Shown here: piece by piece, positions 43,523 to 53,397 of the stretch
How the letters are laid out: the number at the start of each line of letters is the position of its first letter
Position numbering within the stretch: the stretch's first letter is position 1
Assembly (NCBI RefSeq): GCF_002252525.1
Contig: NZ_NNRM01000039.1
Location: 1-64,000 of the forward strand
Length of the DNA: 64,000 nt
Origin: Brucella pseudogrignonensis
Lineage (GTDB): Bacteria; Pseudomonadota; Alphaproteobacteria; Rhizobiales; Rhizobiaceae
Direction: 5' to 3'
Notes under the pieces: model-generated
Databases searched by the model: none
The model's input: the letters and a program-made list of their open reading frames with translations, nothing else
Told to the model about the DNA's origin: nothing
Made by a program: the position numbers and the translations under genes

Positions 43523-44509
43523 TTAATCGACGGTCTTGCCCAAGGTGTCGGCCACGAACGCACCGCGGTTTCCCATAGGCTGCGGCGACCCCGTGGTAGA
43601 GTCACAAGCGGTTTGGTGCTCCAGCTCTGCGTTAAGTTCAGCACCGACAATCAATATGATTACTGAGATCCAGACCCACACCATCATGCCGATGAGTGCG
43701 CCAAGCGTGCCGTAGGTCGCGTTGTAATTCGCGAAATTTTCAATATAAAATGAGAACAGGATTGATGCGGACATCCAGAGCAGTGTGCTAAGTACCACGC
43801 CCCAGTTTAACCACCTGAATTTTGCCTGTGCGCGGCTCGGACCAAAGCGGTAGATTAAGGCGATACCACAGCCGACCAGGACAAGAACGAGAGGCCAGCG
43901 CGCGAACCGCGCCAGGAGCTCCTGCCATCGATCCAGCCAAAGATATGACAAAACGGCTGGAAGCACTCCGATGGCCGCGATAAGAACGATGGCGATAATA
44001 AGCCCACCGAATGTAAATGTCAGAGATAAGAGGTTCAGGCGTACAAAGCTCCGTTTCTCCTTTTCCCGATATGCAACGTTCATAGCATCGAATATCGCCT
44101 TCATGCCACTGTTGGCACTCCAGATCGCTACAACGAGGCCGGCAAAGAACGCAAAACTCAGCGTGGAAGCCTTTTGCAGTGTAAGAGCAGTCAACTGATT
44201 GAGTATGAGGTCGAACGATCCAGGTGGAAAGACACTTGCCAGGAAGCCAACGTGTCCCATAATTGTTGAGGGGTCGGCGACGAAGCCGTAAAGAGCAACA
44301 AGTGCAGCCAGCGCCGGAAACAGAGATAGTAGAAGGTAGTAGGTCACACCTGCAGCAATCAGTGTAACCCGATCTGCCGTGATAGCTTCAATGACGCGCC
44401 AAAAGACGTCGCGAAGGCCCCTAACCGGTATTTCGCCAGGCGATTTGGCATCCCGACCACGATCAGAACTCACACTTTCTGGTAAGACACGCTCCTGGCT
44501 ATATTTCAT
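43523..44509 (-). CDS. YihY/virulence factor BrkB-family inner membrane protein
   Basis: A 328-residue polytopic membrane protein of the YihY (UPF0761, formerly 'ribonuclease BN') family. It has about six membrane spans and the family landmarks AAGVTYYLLLSLFPALAALV, FFAGLVVAIWSANSGMKAIF and YNATYGTLGALIGMMVWVWI. The start at 44509 is selected because the longer frame upstream lacks conservation; an AGGATCC stretch lies before it. Function is not settled; a transport or envelope role is usual. The 304-bp gap to the next gene holds nothing recognisable. Confidence 0.85.
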   Translation of the reverse strand: MKYSQERVLPESVSSDRGRDAKSPGEIPVRGLRDVFWRVIEAITADRVTLIAAGVTYYLLLSLFPALAALVALYGFVADPSTIMGHVGFLASVFPPGSFDLILNQLTALTLQKASTLSFAFFAGLVVAIWSANSGMKAIFDAMNVAYREKEKRSFVRLNLLSLTFTFGGLIIAIVLIAAIGVLPAVLSYLWLDRWQELLARFARWPLVLVLVGCGIALIYRFGPSRAQAKFRWLNWGVVLSTLLWMSASILFSFYIENFANYNATYGTLGALIGMMVWVWISVIILIVGAELNAELEHQTACDSTTGSPQPMGNRGAFVADTLGKTVD

Positions 44510-44813
44510 CGCTAAGGATCCTGTTTCTGCTGAACCCTTAACGTGCAAAACTGCATGATGTTTCCGTCTGTCGTCGGGAGAACCCTTTTTATTTGAGCAT
44601 CGATTGGCGGGGAAGTCAGGGGGTGTTGCTGTCGTGGCATGAGCCAACCATGTTGAGTTTTTTACTGGTTTCCTCCGCACTCCCATCCCATCGTTCTCAG
44701 CGGCAATCAACAATGCCAGACAATCTTATTCACCTGACATCTCTCGCTTAGCTTCAGCACTGCATAATTGCGTGCATCTTCGAGCTGACCGCGCAACTTT
44801 GATGCTTCAAGAT

Positions 44814-45920
44814 TCACACGATTTGGGCTGGAACGGCTGCCCCTTCTTGCGAGAAAACATGTATATCCTTCGTCGACGCCGAGAAAGATAACGTATCTGA
44901 TCTCCTAAAATCAGTGTCTTCCGCTGTCTTGATCAGATATTTGCCATGAGATCCGGCAATATCCATATAGAGGATCTGGGCTTCGCCCAGATGCTCTACA
45001 AGATCCACTGTACCAGAAAAGACAGGCCCCTCAGTTTCGTTGCGGGCAATCCTGGTATTTTCTGGACGAATTCCAACGCTAACTCGATCCTTTTTTGCGA
45101 ACGTTCCCTCACCCGCTTCAAGAGCCAGTTTCGTCCCGCAGTCAAGATGGCAGCTGTAATGGCGTCCCGAGGCCTCCGATATGGTGCCCGCGAGTATGTT
45201 CATGGCCGGGGAACCAATAAACTGGGCAACGAAAAGATTGGCTGGCTTTTTGTAAAGCTCCACTGGCGTGCCAATCTGCTCGATATTGCCGTCTTTGAAC
45301 ACAACGATCCGATCCGCCAACGTCATGGCTTCCACCTGATCATGGGTCACATAGATCATTGTGACATCGGGCATGCTTTGCTTGAGTTTTGCAAGCTCGA
45401 TGCGTGTGGCCACACGCAGAGCTGCATCAAGATTGGACAAAGGCTCATCAAACAAAAACACGCGCGGGTTTCTGACAATCGCCCGTCCAATCGCAACACG
45501 TTGCCTCTGCCCACCTGAAAGCGCCTTCGGCAAGCGTTGCAGATAGCCGCTCAGCTGAAGAATCTCGCCGGCTTTCTTGACCCGTTTGTCTATCTCAGCC
45601 TTTGCCATACCGGCGATACGCAGACCGAAAGCCATATTCTCATAAACAGTCATATGCGGATAAAGCGCATAGGACTGGAACACCATTGAGATACCCCGTT
45701 TCGACGGAGCAACATTGTTCATCCGCTCACCGGCGATGACGAGATCACCTGACGTTATTGTCTCAAGACCAGCAATTGAGCGCAACAGCGTGGACTTTCC
45801 ACAACCCGACGGCCCGACGAAAACAACGAACTCACCCGATGAGATATCAAGGTCAATTCCATGGAGTACTTCCAGATTGGAATAGGATTTACGTATATTC
45901 TTCAGTGACAGGTCGGCCAT
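44814..45920 (-). CDS. ABC sugar transporter ATP-binding protein (UgpC/MalK type)
   Basis: A 368-residue ATPase with a C-terminal regulatory OB/TOBE domain. Walker A is [16 protein letters not shown], signature [16 protein letters not shown], Walker B FLFDEPLSNLDAALRVATRI and the H-loop TMIYVTHDQVEAMTLADR. It closes the Amadori-compound operon as the last gene and powers the two permeases encoded upstream. The gap of 43 bases from the oxidase gene and a clear ribosome site suggest co-transcription. Confidence 0.9.
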   Translation of the reverse strand: MADLSLKNIRKSYSNLEVLHGIDLDISSGEFVVFVGPSGCGKSTLLRSIAGLETITSGDLVIAGERMNNVAPSKRGISMVFQSYALYPHMTVYENMAFGLRIAGMAKAEIDKRVKKAGEILQLSGYLQRLPKALSGGQRQRVAIGRAIVRNPRVFLFDEPLSNLDAALRVATRIELAKLKQSMPDVTMIYVTHDQVEAMTLADRIVVFKDGNIEQIGTPVELYKKPANLFVAQFIGSPAMNILAGTISEASGRHYSCHLDCGTKLALEAGEGTFAKKDRVSVGIRPENTRIARNETEGPVFSGTVDLVEHLGEAQILYMDIAGSHGKYLIKTAEDTDFRRSDTLSFSASTKDIHVFSQEGAAVPAQIV

Positions 45921-45963
45921 TGTTCCCGTTCCTTGTAGTTTTGTTCCGCGTGGGTTGGTTGGC

Positions 45964-47367
45964 TCACGGAGCCAGACTTGCCAGAAGCCGCGTTATCGGG
46001 CCTGGGACACGGTTGAGGATTTCGGTATCGTTCTTTCTTCGAATAGCTGCACGGACAATTTTGGCGCCCAGATAACGCACCGGTTCGGGAGGAAGCTTGG
46101 TGCGATTTTTGATGCCTACCAAACCACAACCGCTCCATTTATCCACGCGCCCCAGGATCAGGCTTGCCAGAATCCGACCTGCGACAGGCGTCTGGGCAAT
46201 ACCGGTCCCATTAAACCCCAACGCATAGAAAACATTCGGATGACTTCTGAGATGATCAAACACCGGCAGATGCTGCGCGGTGCAGTCAATCGGACCGCTC
46301 CAGTCATGAAGGACAGGCACATCCTTTAGCTGAGGATATACCCGGTGAAGTTCACGTATGTTGTCTGCACCACCGTCGCCGCCGCGATTAAACCGCGCGT
46401 CGATCCGATCATTAAAGGAAATTCCACCCGTTCCCCGTCCAAATACAACCTGATCGGAGGTCGTGCGCTGATAATAGAGCACGTGATGCTGCGCATCACA
46501 GATCGACGCACCATCGGTCCATCCGATGCGCTCCAGTATGTTTGCAGCAGGCGCTGTTACGATAAGTTGGCTGCTGACCACATACAGATAGGGATGAAGT
46601 TCAGGTATCGCGGAAGCCCAAGCATTGACCGTTAAAGCAACCTTGTTGGCCGTCAATGTTCCGTCCGGTGTTTTAAGTTCAGGCCTTTCACCTAAAACCA
46701 TCTCCAAAACAGGGCTTCTTTCATGAATGACAATCCCCTTTGCCATCGCAAGCTTGCGAAGGCCAAGGGCAAGCTTTGCGGGTTGAACCGTCCCTGCCCG
46801 CTCTTCGACAATGCCGACATAGGATGCGCTGGAGCCAGTGCGCCTTTCAATGTCATGCGCATTGAGTGTTTTAAACGGGTTGAACGCGGATTTTCGGCAA
46901 ATCTCCAGGGCCTTGTCCCATGCCCGTTCCTGTGCGAGCGAACTTGCGGTCCAAAGCCAGCCATCAAGGCGCAGATCCATGTCGATGATGCCGCTATCTT
47001 GCAGCACCTTCAGCTCCTCAATCGCATCGCAGGTTGCGTGACAAAGCATCCTTGCATCTTCGTCGCCGACAAGATCGCGCAACATATCGATTTCAGCAAA
47101 CCAGCTGTGGACTTGCCCGCCATTGCGTCCGGATGCGCCAGAACCGCAAAAATCCGCTTCCAGGATTGTGATGCGCGCCTTTGGATCTTGCTCTCGTAGC
47201 CGCAGCGCTGTCCAAAGCCCGGCATATCCCCCGCCAACGATTGCGATATCGCATTGGTGCTGGCCCGATAAAGGCGCTGTGACGGGATCGGCACCAATAC
47301 TTTGCAGCCAGAAAGAGCGATCCCTCGTCGCCGCAACAACAGGTGCTCTCATTGTGATCGAGTTCAT
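45964..47367 (-). CDS. FAD-dependent amine oxidoreductase (DAO family) in the frl-type operon
   Basis: A 467-residue DAO-family flavoprotein. The FAD motif is CDIAIVGGGYAGLWTALRLR, followed by GSGASGRNGGQVHSWF as in PuuB-like oxidases, and ALGFNGTGIAQTPVAGRILA at the C-terminus. Its ATG lies two bases after the kinase stop, so it is part of the operon. E. coli frl has no such gene, whereas some soil bacteria split Amadori compounds with FAD amadoriases. It may be a second, oxidative route or act on the amine released by the deglycase. Confidence 0.8.
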   Translation of the reverse strand: MNSITMRAPVVAATRDRSFWLQSIGADPVTAPLSGQHQCDIAIVGGGYAGLWTALRLREQDPKARITILEADFCGSGASGRNGGQVHSWFAEIDMLRDLVGDEDARMLCHATCDAIEELKVLQDSGIIDMDLRLDGWLWTASSLAQERAWDKALEICRKSAFNPFKTLNAHDIERRTGSSASYVGIVEERAGTVQPAKLALGLRKLAMAKGIVIHERSPVLEMVLGERPELKTPDGTLTANKVALTVNAWASAIPELHPYLYVVSSQLIVTAPAANILERIGWTDGASICDAQHHVLYYQRTTSDQVVFGRGTGGISFNDRIDARFNRGGDGGADNIRELHRVYPQLKDVPVLHDWSGPIDCTAQHLPVFDHLRSHPNVFYALGFNGTGIAQTPVAGRILASLILGRVDKWSGCGLVGIKNRTKLPPEPVRYLGAKIVRAAIRRKNDTEILNRVPGPITRLLASLAP

Positions 47368-47369
47368 GG

Positions 47370-48239
47370 TCAGTCCCTCTGCGCTGTGGCAATCACATCC
47401 TGGTATTTATCGAGCAACCATTGCGGGATCGCCTGCAAGGGTTGGGGAAAGCCGCCTGGGTGCGTGCAGGTTTCAGACGCTCTGACAGCAGCCTTTTGAA
47501 GGGCTTGTTCTTCAGAACACTGCTCGAAGAAAAGTGCCACCAGAAATGAAGCGATAAAGCTATCACCAGCTCCACAGGTATCGACCACCTGCACGGGTAC
47601 CGAGCCTGCAGAAAATGACTGACGTCCATTGTCATAGAATGAACCGCGTTTGCCGCAGGTAATAACGACTTGTTGGGCTCCGGCCTGCTTGAATTTTGCA
47701 ATCAATGGCTCAACCGGTTCCTGGGGATCATCGGGACCTGATGCAAAGACCAGAGGGACGCCTTCCAGTGCCAGGTCAAAATGCCGGGTCGAGACATCCA
47801 CACTGAACCTGGCACCGTCCACAACGAGCCTACGGACCAGCTTTTCACTGGAATTGGTACCAAGATGGGCCCAATCGCAGGAAAGCAATGATTGATAACG
47901 CTGTTGGTCTGGAATGTAGTTTTCGCCAACACCCAGAGATTCAAACAGGAACTGCCGTTCGCCGTTCTTATCGGTCAAAAGCGTGACAGCAGAATTGCCC
48001 TCAATAGTTTCAATATCGCTTGGCAGAAGTCCGGCTTTTTCGATCACATTAAGCATGATCTCCGCTTCCATGTCGGGGGCCATCGCGCCCATATAACGAG
48101 CACCGACCCCAAGTCTTTTCCACTGCACAGCGACATTAAGGGCATTTCCACCGACCGTGACCACTCCCTTGTCCAGATAGGCGTCAAGGCAATTGTCACC
48201 GACAGCGACAAGATTGATATTTGGCTTCTTCATCATCAT
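47370..48239 (-). CDS. frlD: PfkB-family kinase, fructoselysine 6-kinase-like
   Basis: A 289-residue ribokinase-family kinase. The N-terminal motif is NINLVAVGDNCLDAYL with VVTVGGNALNVAVQWKRLGV, close to FrlD, and the anion hole and catalytic Asp lie in VDTCGAGDSFIASFLVALFF. ATP-site residues are in VVITCGKRGSFYDNGRQ. FrlD phosphorylates fructoselysine at C6 before FrlB cleaves it. Start overlaps the epimerase stop by four bases. Assignment rests on sequence and on FrlB/FrlC neighbours. Confidence 0.83.
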   Translation of the reverse strand: MMMKKPNINLVAVGDNCLDAYLDKGVVTVGGNALNVAVQWKRLGVGARYMGAMAPDMEAEIMLNVIEKAGLLPSDIETIEGNSAVTLLTDKNGERQFLFESLGVGENYIPDQQRYQSLLSCDWAHLGTNSSEKLVRRLVVDGARFSVDVSTRHFDLALEGVPLVFASGPDDPQEPVEPLIAKFKQAGAQQVVITCGKRGSFYDNGRQSFSAGSVPVQVVDTCGAGDSFIASFLVALFFEQCSEEQALQKAAVRASETCTHPGGFPQPLQAIPQWLLDKYQDVIATAQRD

Positions 48240-49075
48240 TCCGCACTATCAAAATGAGGGGAAATCGCGTCAAGGCATTGCCGCCAGACCGCCGCCGGGT
48301 CCAGTGCATATGAACCGTTTCCAAAAGGCTCGAAGGTCAAGGTGCCCTGAAATGAATGCTGTGTGATTTCGGCAAGGTAAGCGTCGAGTGGTAGATTTCC
48401 ATCTCCCCATGCCAAATGCCCCGCTGGGGTCCCATCGACGACATGAACATGGGCAAGACGTTTGCCAAATCGCGAAAAATACCCACCAACCGTATCTCCA
48501 GCCGTTGCCATGGCGACCAAGTCGAGTACCAGATCGACATGATCCGCATTCAGTTCCTTCCAGAGCCGTTCAAGATCGGCGACATCATTGACGATGTTGC
48601 TTTCGGTACGCTGCAAGGGTTCAAGCAGACATCGAAGCCCCAGTTTGGCCGCATGTGCGGTAATTTTATCCAAGGATTGCAGGGCGTGGTTCCATGCGCG
48701 TTCGCGGCACTCGCATTCATAACCCCGTCCAGGTGTCAAGAAGAGGTATTTGGCACCCAGTTCGGCGCATAAATCGGCTGCTCGCAGGAAACATTCAACA
48801 CTCTTTCCACGATAAGCGTCGTTGCTTGAGGCGATATTGACTGGGTAAAGAACCTGTTCCGGGGTGAAGCAATGCACGCTGATCCCGTTATCCTCCAGAA
48901 CCGACCGGATCTCCGAAAGCCGAGCGCGGTCAGAATGAAACAGATCAAGATGAGGGGCTATTCCCCATAGTTCCATGCGTTGAAAGCCCATGAGCCGAAG
49001 CTGCTTGACACCCCATTGAAACGGATAGTGCTGAAACGAAAAATTGGCACCAATCAACTGTTCACGTTGTAACAT
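48236..49075 (-). CDS. frlC: Sugar isomerase/epimerase, FrlC-like
   Basis: A 279-residue TIM-barrel enzyme of the xylose isomerase-like family. Metal-site segments match fructoselysine 3-epimerase: LGLRCLLEPLQRTESNIVND (Glu), HVDLVLDLVAMATAG (Asp), KRLAHVHVVDGTPAGHL (His) and TLTFEPFGNG (Glu). FrlC interconverts psicoselysine and fructoselysine, so it would widen the substrate range. It lies between the permease gene and the kinase gene in the operon. Confidence 0.82.
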   Translation of the reverse strand: MLQREQLIGANFSFQHYPFQWGVKQLRLMGFQRMELWGIAPHLDLFHSDRARLSEIRSVLEDNGISVHCFTPEQVLYPVNIASSNDAYRGKSVECFLRAADLCAELGAKYLFLTPGRGYECECRERAWNHALQSLDKITAHAAKLGLRCLLEPLQRTESNIVNDVADLERLWKELNADHVDLVLDLVAMATAGDTVGGYFSRFGKRLAHVHVVDGTPAGHLAWGDGNLPLDAYLAEITQHSFQGTLTFEPFGNGSYALDPAAVWRQCLDAISPHFDSAE

Positions 49076-49086
49076 TTTCCACCACC

Positions 49087-49950
49087 CTATTTGCCGATTC
49101 CTTCCGCGAGCCCACGAATGAAGAAGCGCTGGGCCGCGAAGAAGACGATCAGGATCGGAAGTGCCGAAAGGGTCATTGCTGCAAAGACAATGGCATAATT
49201 GGTTCCATGTTTTGCCATGATTGAAGTGAGGCCAACGGGCAATGTCTGCACATCCGCGCCACTGGTGAAGATCATGGCGAAGAGATATTCATTCCAGGCA
49301 AACAGAACATGCAGGATGACACAGGAGACGAGGATCGGTTTGCACAGAGGCAAGGTCACACGCCAGAAGATCTGGCCTTCACTCGCTCCGTCCATAACGG
49401 CTGCTTCGTCCAGATCGCGCGGAAGACCAAGCATATAGGCGCGAATAAGGAAGGTGGTGAACGGGATGCGGAACGCGGTATAGAGAATGATCAGAGCCCA
49501 ATAGGTGTTATAGAGACCAAGATTTTGCATGATCCGCACCAGTGGAATGACCGCAACTGTTGGGCTCAACATCAATCCGCCAAGCACCAGACCGACAAAG
49601 AACGGCTTGCCAGGCAGTTTGGATCGCGTCAGGCCGAAGGCGGTCCACGCGCTGATCAGAACCGTGCAGACCGCTGAAACCAACGTGACGATGATGCTCG
49701 TTGCAATATAATTCCTGATGCCCTGGTTCCAGGCTGAGATGTAATTGTCGAGCGTAAAGCCCGTCGGTAGGGCAAAGGGTTCACCAAATATCTCGGAGTT
49801 GGTTTTGAAACCGTTCAGGGCCATCCACAACAGCGGATAGATGACCACGACCCCAAGGCTGATCAGAAAAGTGAACAGGCAGACACGCACAAGCCCCTGC
49901 ACAAAATTCATGGGTTGCAGCTCGCGCGGCTGATAGGAGGCCTCACTCAT
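49087..49950 (-). CDS. ABC sugar transporter permease, MalG type
   Basis: A 287-residue permease with about six membrane spans. The EAA coupling loop is LPRDLDEAAVMDGASEGQIF WRVTLP in sequence (residues about 192-217), typical of carbohydrate transporters of the MalG type. The N-terminal span VCLFTFLISLGVVVIYPLLW and LNGFKTNSEIFGEPFALP follow the usual pattern. It overlaps the other permease by four bases and works with it. Confidence 0.9.
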   Translation of the reverse strand: MSEASYQPRELQPMNFVQGLVRVCLFTFLISLGVVVIYPLLWMALNGFKTNSEIFGEPFALPTGFTLDNYISAWNQGIRNYIATSIIVTLVSAVCTVLISAWTAFGLTRSKLPGKPFFVGLVLGGLMLSPTVAVIPLVRIMQNLGLYNTYWALIILYTAFRIPFTTFLIRAYMLGLPRDLDEAAVMDGASEGQIFWRVTLPLCKPILVSCVILHVLFAWNEYLFAMIFTSGADVQTLPVGLTSIMAKHGTNYAIVFAAMTLSALPILIVFFAAQRFFIRGLAEGIGK

Positions 49951-50912
49951 AGTTCCACCCTCCGTTTTCTGGTATACCAGAGCTGTCCAAAGCCGGTCAG
50001 CAGCGTGATGATAAAAATCACCGATGCGATTGCAGCGCCATAACCAAAGTCATTTTCAATAAAGCCCTGTTGATAGAGCCATGTACCCAGTACCTGGCTG
50101 GCGTTGTTAGGGCCGCCACCTGTCATGACCATGACCTCGTTGAAGACCTGAAACGCTCCGGTGATCGTCACAATAACCATAAGACCGGTCATTTCGCGCG
50201 TCAGCGGAAATGTTATGTTCCACAGCCGACGCCACATACCGGCGCCGTCCATGGTCGCTGCATCATAAAGCTCACGAGGGATTTTCTGGATCGCTATGGC
50301 AAACAAAAGCGTCGAATAGCCAAAACCTTGCCACTGGCTCATGGCGATAATTGCGTAGATCGCAGTCTGCTCTTCCCCCAGCCATGAGCGAGACCAGCTG
50401 GCAAGTCCAAGATGGGTAAAAGCGGAATCCAACAGGCCGATATCGGGTTGATAGATAAAGTAGAAAAGCAGCCCCGTTACAGTGATCGAAATTGCTGATG
50501 GTATGAAATAAACAGCGCGCCAGAATCTGCGCCATGTCTCATGCTGCAGACCCTCAATGATCGCCGCGAGTACGAATGCACCCAACACCTGAAACACCAC
50601 CGAAATGACCGCATAAAGCGTATTGTTGAAGATTGCCGTCCAGATGACCGGATCGTCTTGCAGACGCCGATAATTATCCAGACCGACAAAGGCAGTTTCA
50701 CCGGTGAAGATATCCTGATTTGTCGTACTGACGATAAAATTATCGATGATTGGATAGTAGACAAACCACAGGATCAAAACGAATGCGATCAGAACCCAGC
50801 GGAAAGAAAGTAACTTCGCCAGCAAACCGGACTTGTCGTATTGAGACCCGTCCGGCAGGGGGAAGCCGTTTTTGGCAGCCTCCCCTCCATTTTCATGCTT
50901 CATGACAGTCAT
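49947..50912 (-). CDS. ABC sugar transporter permease, MalF type
   Basis: A 321-residue permease. LIAFVLILWFVYYPIIDNFI is the first membrane segment; IPRELYDAATMDGAGMWRRL is the EAA loop; GGGPNNASQVLGTWLYQQGF is a conserved MalF-type periplasmic segment. It lies 15 bases after the binding-protein gene and overlaps the MalG-type gene. Confidence 0.9.
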   Translation of the reverse strand: MTVMKHENGGEAAKNGFPLPDGSQYDKSGLLAKLLSFRWVLIAFVLILWFVYYPIIDNFIVSTTNQDIFTGETAFVGLDNYRRLQDDPVIWTAIFNNTLYAVISVVFQVLGAFVLAAIIEGLQHETWRRFWRAVYFIPSAISITVTGLLFYFIYQPDIGLLDSAFTHLGLASWSRSWLGEEQTAIYAIIAMSQWQGFGYSTLLFAIAIQKIPRELYDAATMDGAGMWRRLWNITFPLTREMTGLMVIVTITGAFQVFNEVMVMTGGGPNNASQVLGTWLYQQGFIENDFGYGAAIASVIFIITLLTGFGQLWYTRKRRVEL

Positions 50913-50927
50913 CGGCCATTACCATCC

Positions 50928-52253
50928 TTATCGGGAAGAGGCTGCAGCCTGCTTTACCTTTTCCATGACCTGTTCCGGTGTCATGGAGCCACCGATCAGG
51001 GCTTGCAGACCTGAAAGCCAGACAGATGCAACGCGCGGTGGATTGGCGGTATCAAGCCACGGCATCAGATAGGATGAATCCGCAATAACTTTGAGACCTT
51101 CAACGACAGACGGGTTCATGCTTTCAGACGAATATCCGCCAACAGTCGCGCTTGGCTGCCCATAAGGTGGTGCCGACAAAATCTTCCCGTTTTCGGGTGA
51201 GGTGATAAACTTCATGAAATCCACAGCCAGCGGAATATTCTTCGAGGCTGAATTGATCATGTAGCCTTCCGGGGCACCTTCGATTGATTTGACATCACCC
51301 TTTGCGTCTTTTGATGCGGGCAGTTTGAAGAAGCCAAAATCTTCCTTCTTCAACGCGCCATCCGCAGTGCTTTGATCGAACTCGATAATTTCTTGATAGT
51401 ACATTGCGGATTTGGCATTGCTGAATTGCTGCAATGCAGAAGCATAGGATGAACCATTGGTGCCTGCGCCGTCCGAACAATCATCGATAATTTTCTTCAA
51501 TTGTGTCAGGCTTTCAACATAGCCTGCATCCGAATATTCAGCGGTCTTGGGGTTGAAATCTTTTTCAAGTGTCACTTTTGGCACGTTATAGGCAAGCAAC
51601 TGTCCGGCAAAATGCACAGCAGGCCAGCCTTCCTTGTTGCCGAACGAAATCGGCGTTACCCCAGACTTGCGCAGCGCTGCACACGCACTGATCAACTCAT
51701 CGAAACTCTTCGGTTCCGCCAGACCGGCTTTGGCAAAAAGCACCTTGTTATAGCCCATGAACTTTGCGTCCAGATAAAGCGGAATTCCGTATAATTTTCC
51801 ATTATATTGGAATGCATCGACCGCAGCATGGGCAAGCTGTTTGCCCCATGGCGTGTCGGGACCAATAATCTTTGTCAGATCAACAGCGCGATTGCCTCGC
51901 ACAAAATTTTCGCCCCAGCTCCCAGTCCAGGTGAAATAGATATCCGGCAGGGAGTTAGAGGCAACCAGGGCCTTGGTCTTCCCCTTCACGCTATCGTCGC
52001 TTTCCTGAATAAGCTCGACTTTAACGCCGGGATGAAGCTTCTCATATTCCTTGGCCGCATTGACAAAATAGGGCGAAAGCTGCTGGAGGCCGAACTTCGT
52101 CAGAATGCTCAACGTACCAGAATATTCGACGGTAGCATCAGGTTCAGCTACAATGGCGTCGCCCGCCGCCGCTGCATTCATAGGGCCAGACAACCACCCA
52201 CACATCATCAGTGAAACAAGGCTTGTTGTGCTCAAAAACATTCTGCATTTCAT
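50928..52253 (-). CDS. ABC sugar-type substrate-binding protein, family 1
   Basis: A 441-residue exported binding protein. The signal peptide is MKCRMFLSTTSLVSLMMCGW with cleavage near NAAAAGD. The mature protein has LSILTKFGLQQLSPYFVNAA, NSLPDIYFTWTGSWGENFVR and FAGQLLAYNVP, matching family 1 (MalE-like) proteins. AGAGGAA precedes the start. Given the enzymes, it probably binds a fructosyl- or glucosyl-amino acid. An imperfect hairpin at 52312-52326 lies between it and the deglycase gene. Confidence 0.88.
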   Translation of the reverse strand: MKCRMFLSTTSLVSLMMCGWLSGPMNAAAAGDAIVAEPDATVEYSGTLSILTKFGLQQLSPYFVNAAKEYEKLHPGVKVELIQESDDSVKGKTKALVASNSLPDIYFTWTGSWGENFVRGNRAVDLTKIIGPDTPWGKQLAHAAVDAFQYNGKLYGIPLYLDAKFMGYNKVLFAKAGLAEPKSFDELISACAALRKSGVTPISFGNKEGWPAVHFAGQLLAYNVPKVTLEKDFNPKTAEYSDAGYVESLTQLKKIIDDCSDGAGTNGSSYASALQQFSNAKSAMYYQEIIEFDQSTADGALKKEDFGFFKLPASKDAKGDVKSIEGAPEGYMINSASKNIPLAVDFMKFITSPENGKILSAPPYGQPSATVGGYSSESMNPSVVEGLKVIADSSYLMPWLDTANPPRVASVWLSGLQALIGGSMTPEQVMEKVKQAAASSR

Positions 52254-52339
52254 TTCGAAGTTCCTCTCTTTTTGCTCTTGTTCTTTGTTTCGTCAGAATG
52301 CGGAAGCCCGATCCGGCAGAGCCGGACCGGGGAAAGCTG

Positions 52340-53353
52340 TTAGTACTCGACGCGCTTGTAGTACCGCCTTGTGGTCAGGGGGTGGTCGCGCAAAACTTCC
52401 AGATGCGCACTCAAACGCTCCAGCATGGTCGCCAAGATGATTGGAGAGATCAGGCTGCGTGTCCTTTCGGAGATGCCGGGGAGACTGGCCGAAGCGGCAT
52501 CCAGAATATGAACCTTATCTGTGTAGCGCTTTGCGAAGTGTTCAACCCGCTCCGTCAATGGACGGCATGCATCCTCTCCCTTGAAGATGAACAGGCTGAC
52601 CCCTGGCTCAACCAGTTCCAGCGTACCGTGGAAGAAATCGGATGCATGAACCGGGCGGGTACGGATCCATTGCATTTCTTCAAGAATGCACATGCCGTAA
52701 TAGTGAGCCTCGGGCCAAGCGGTGCCGGCGCCGGTAAAAATGTGATATTTCTCGTCCTTGATCTGCTGCGCGAGTGCTGCTGCGCCTTTTTCAAAGTTCT
52801 CCTTAACCGAAACCAGAAGTTCCGGGAGTTGCTTCAACTCGGAGACAATTTCGTCGAAGTCTGGAAACTCGCCGCGTTCAGCCAGCAATGCAAGCACGAT
52901 CAACAGGGTCTGCAGGTAAAAGGATTCCGAGGATGTGTCGTCCTCCGCAAAATTGGTGAAGTTGTAGTCGGCATCAAGGCCAAGCGGCGTATCTTTGTGT
53001 CCGGTAAGCGATAGCGTTTTGACACCCTTGTTCTTCAGGAATGACAGAAGCTGCACACTTTCCTTGGTCGTCCCGGAGAGGGACGGAAGGATCACAAGTG
53101 CCTTGTCGTCCAGCCCAGCGGGCGATTCCAAAACAACCTGAGCAGAAAATGCCGCCTGAACCGGAAAGACAGTTGCGTTGCGGGCGATCTCGATTGCCGG
53201 CTGGGTCAGAAACTGTACGCCGCCCGTCCCCATGAAGAAAATGCGCTCCAGGCCGTCGTCAAGCAGCCTGCGCATCAGAGCGCGTACATCTTCTGCAATC
53301 GCGACCGCGCCGCCCTGAATTTTCACAAAGCGGTCTTTATCGAAGTTGAGCAT
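52340..53353 (-). CDS. frlB: SIS-domain deglycase, FrlB-like
   Basis: A 337-residue protein with two SIS domains (sugar isomerase fold). First domain: RIFFMGTGGVQFLTQPAIEI and VILPSLSGTTKESVQLLSFL; second: KYHIFTGAGTAWPEAHYYG and RPVHASDFFHGTLELVEPGV, where FFHGTLELVEPG matches FrlB's catalytic region, and the C-terminus RRYYKRVEY matches RRYYGGLVEY. FrlB splits fructoselysine-6-phosphate to glucose-6-phosphate and lysine. GAAGG precedes the ATG. It is the first structural gene after the LacI gene. Confidence 0.84.
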   Translation of the reverse strand: MLNFDKDRFVKIQGGAVAIAEDVRALMRRLLDDGLERIFFMGTGGVQFLTQPAIEIARNATVFPVQAAFSAQVVLESPAGLDDKALVILPSLSGTTKESVQLLSFLKNKGVKTLSLTGHKDTPLGLDADYNFTNFAEDDTSSESFYLQTLLIVLALLAERGEFPDFDEIVSELKQLPELLVSVKENFEKGAAALAQQIKDEKYHIFTGAGTAWPEAHYYGMCILEEMQWIRTRPVHASDFFHGTLELVEPGVSLFIFKGEDACRPLTERVEHFAKRYTDKVHILDAASASLPGISERTRSLISPIILATMLERLSAHLEVLRDHPLTTRRYYKRVEY

Positions 53354-53397
53354 TACTACCTTCCCGTTTGCGCCGTTGAAACCGCGAGAAAAGCCCG

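Noticed and set aside
43331-43666. Plus-strand open frame of 111 codons
   Set aside because: Overlaps the 3' end of the well supported YihY-family gene on the opposite strand and includes the inverted repeat.
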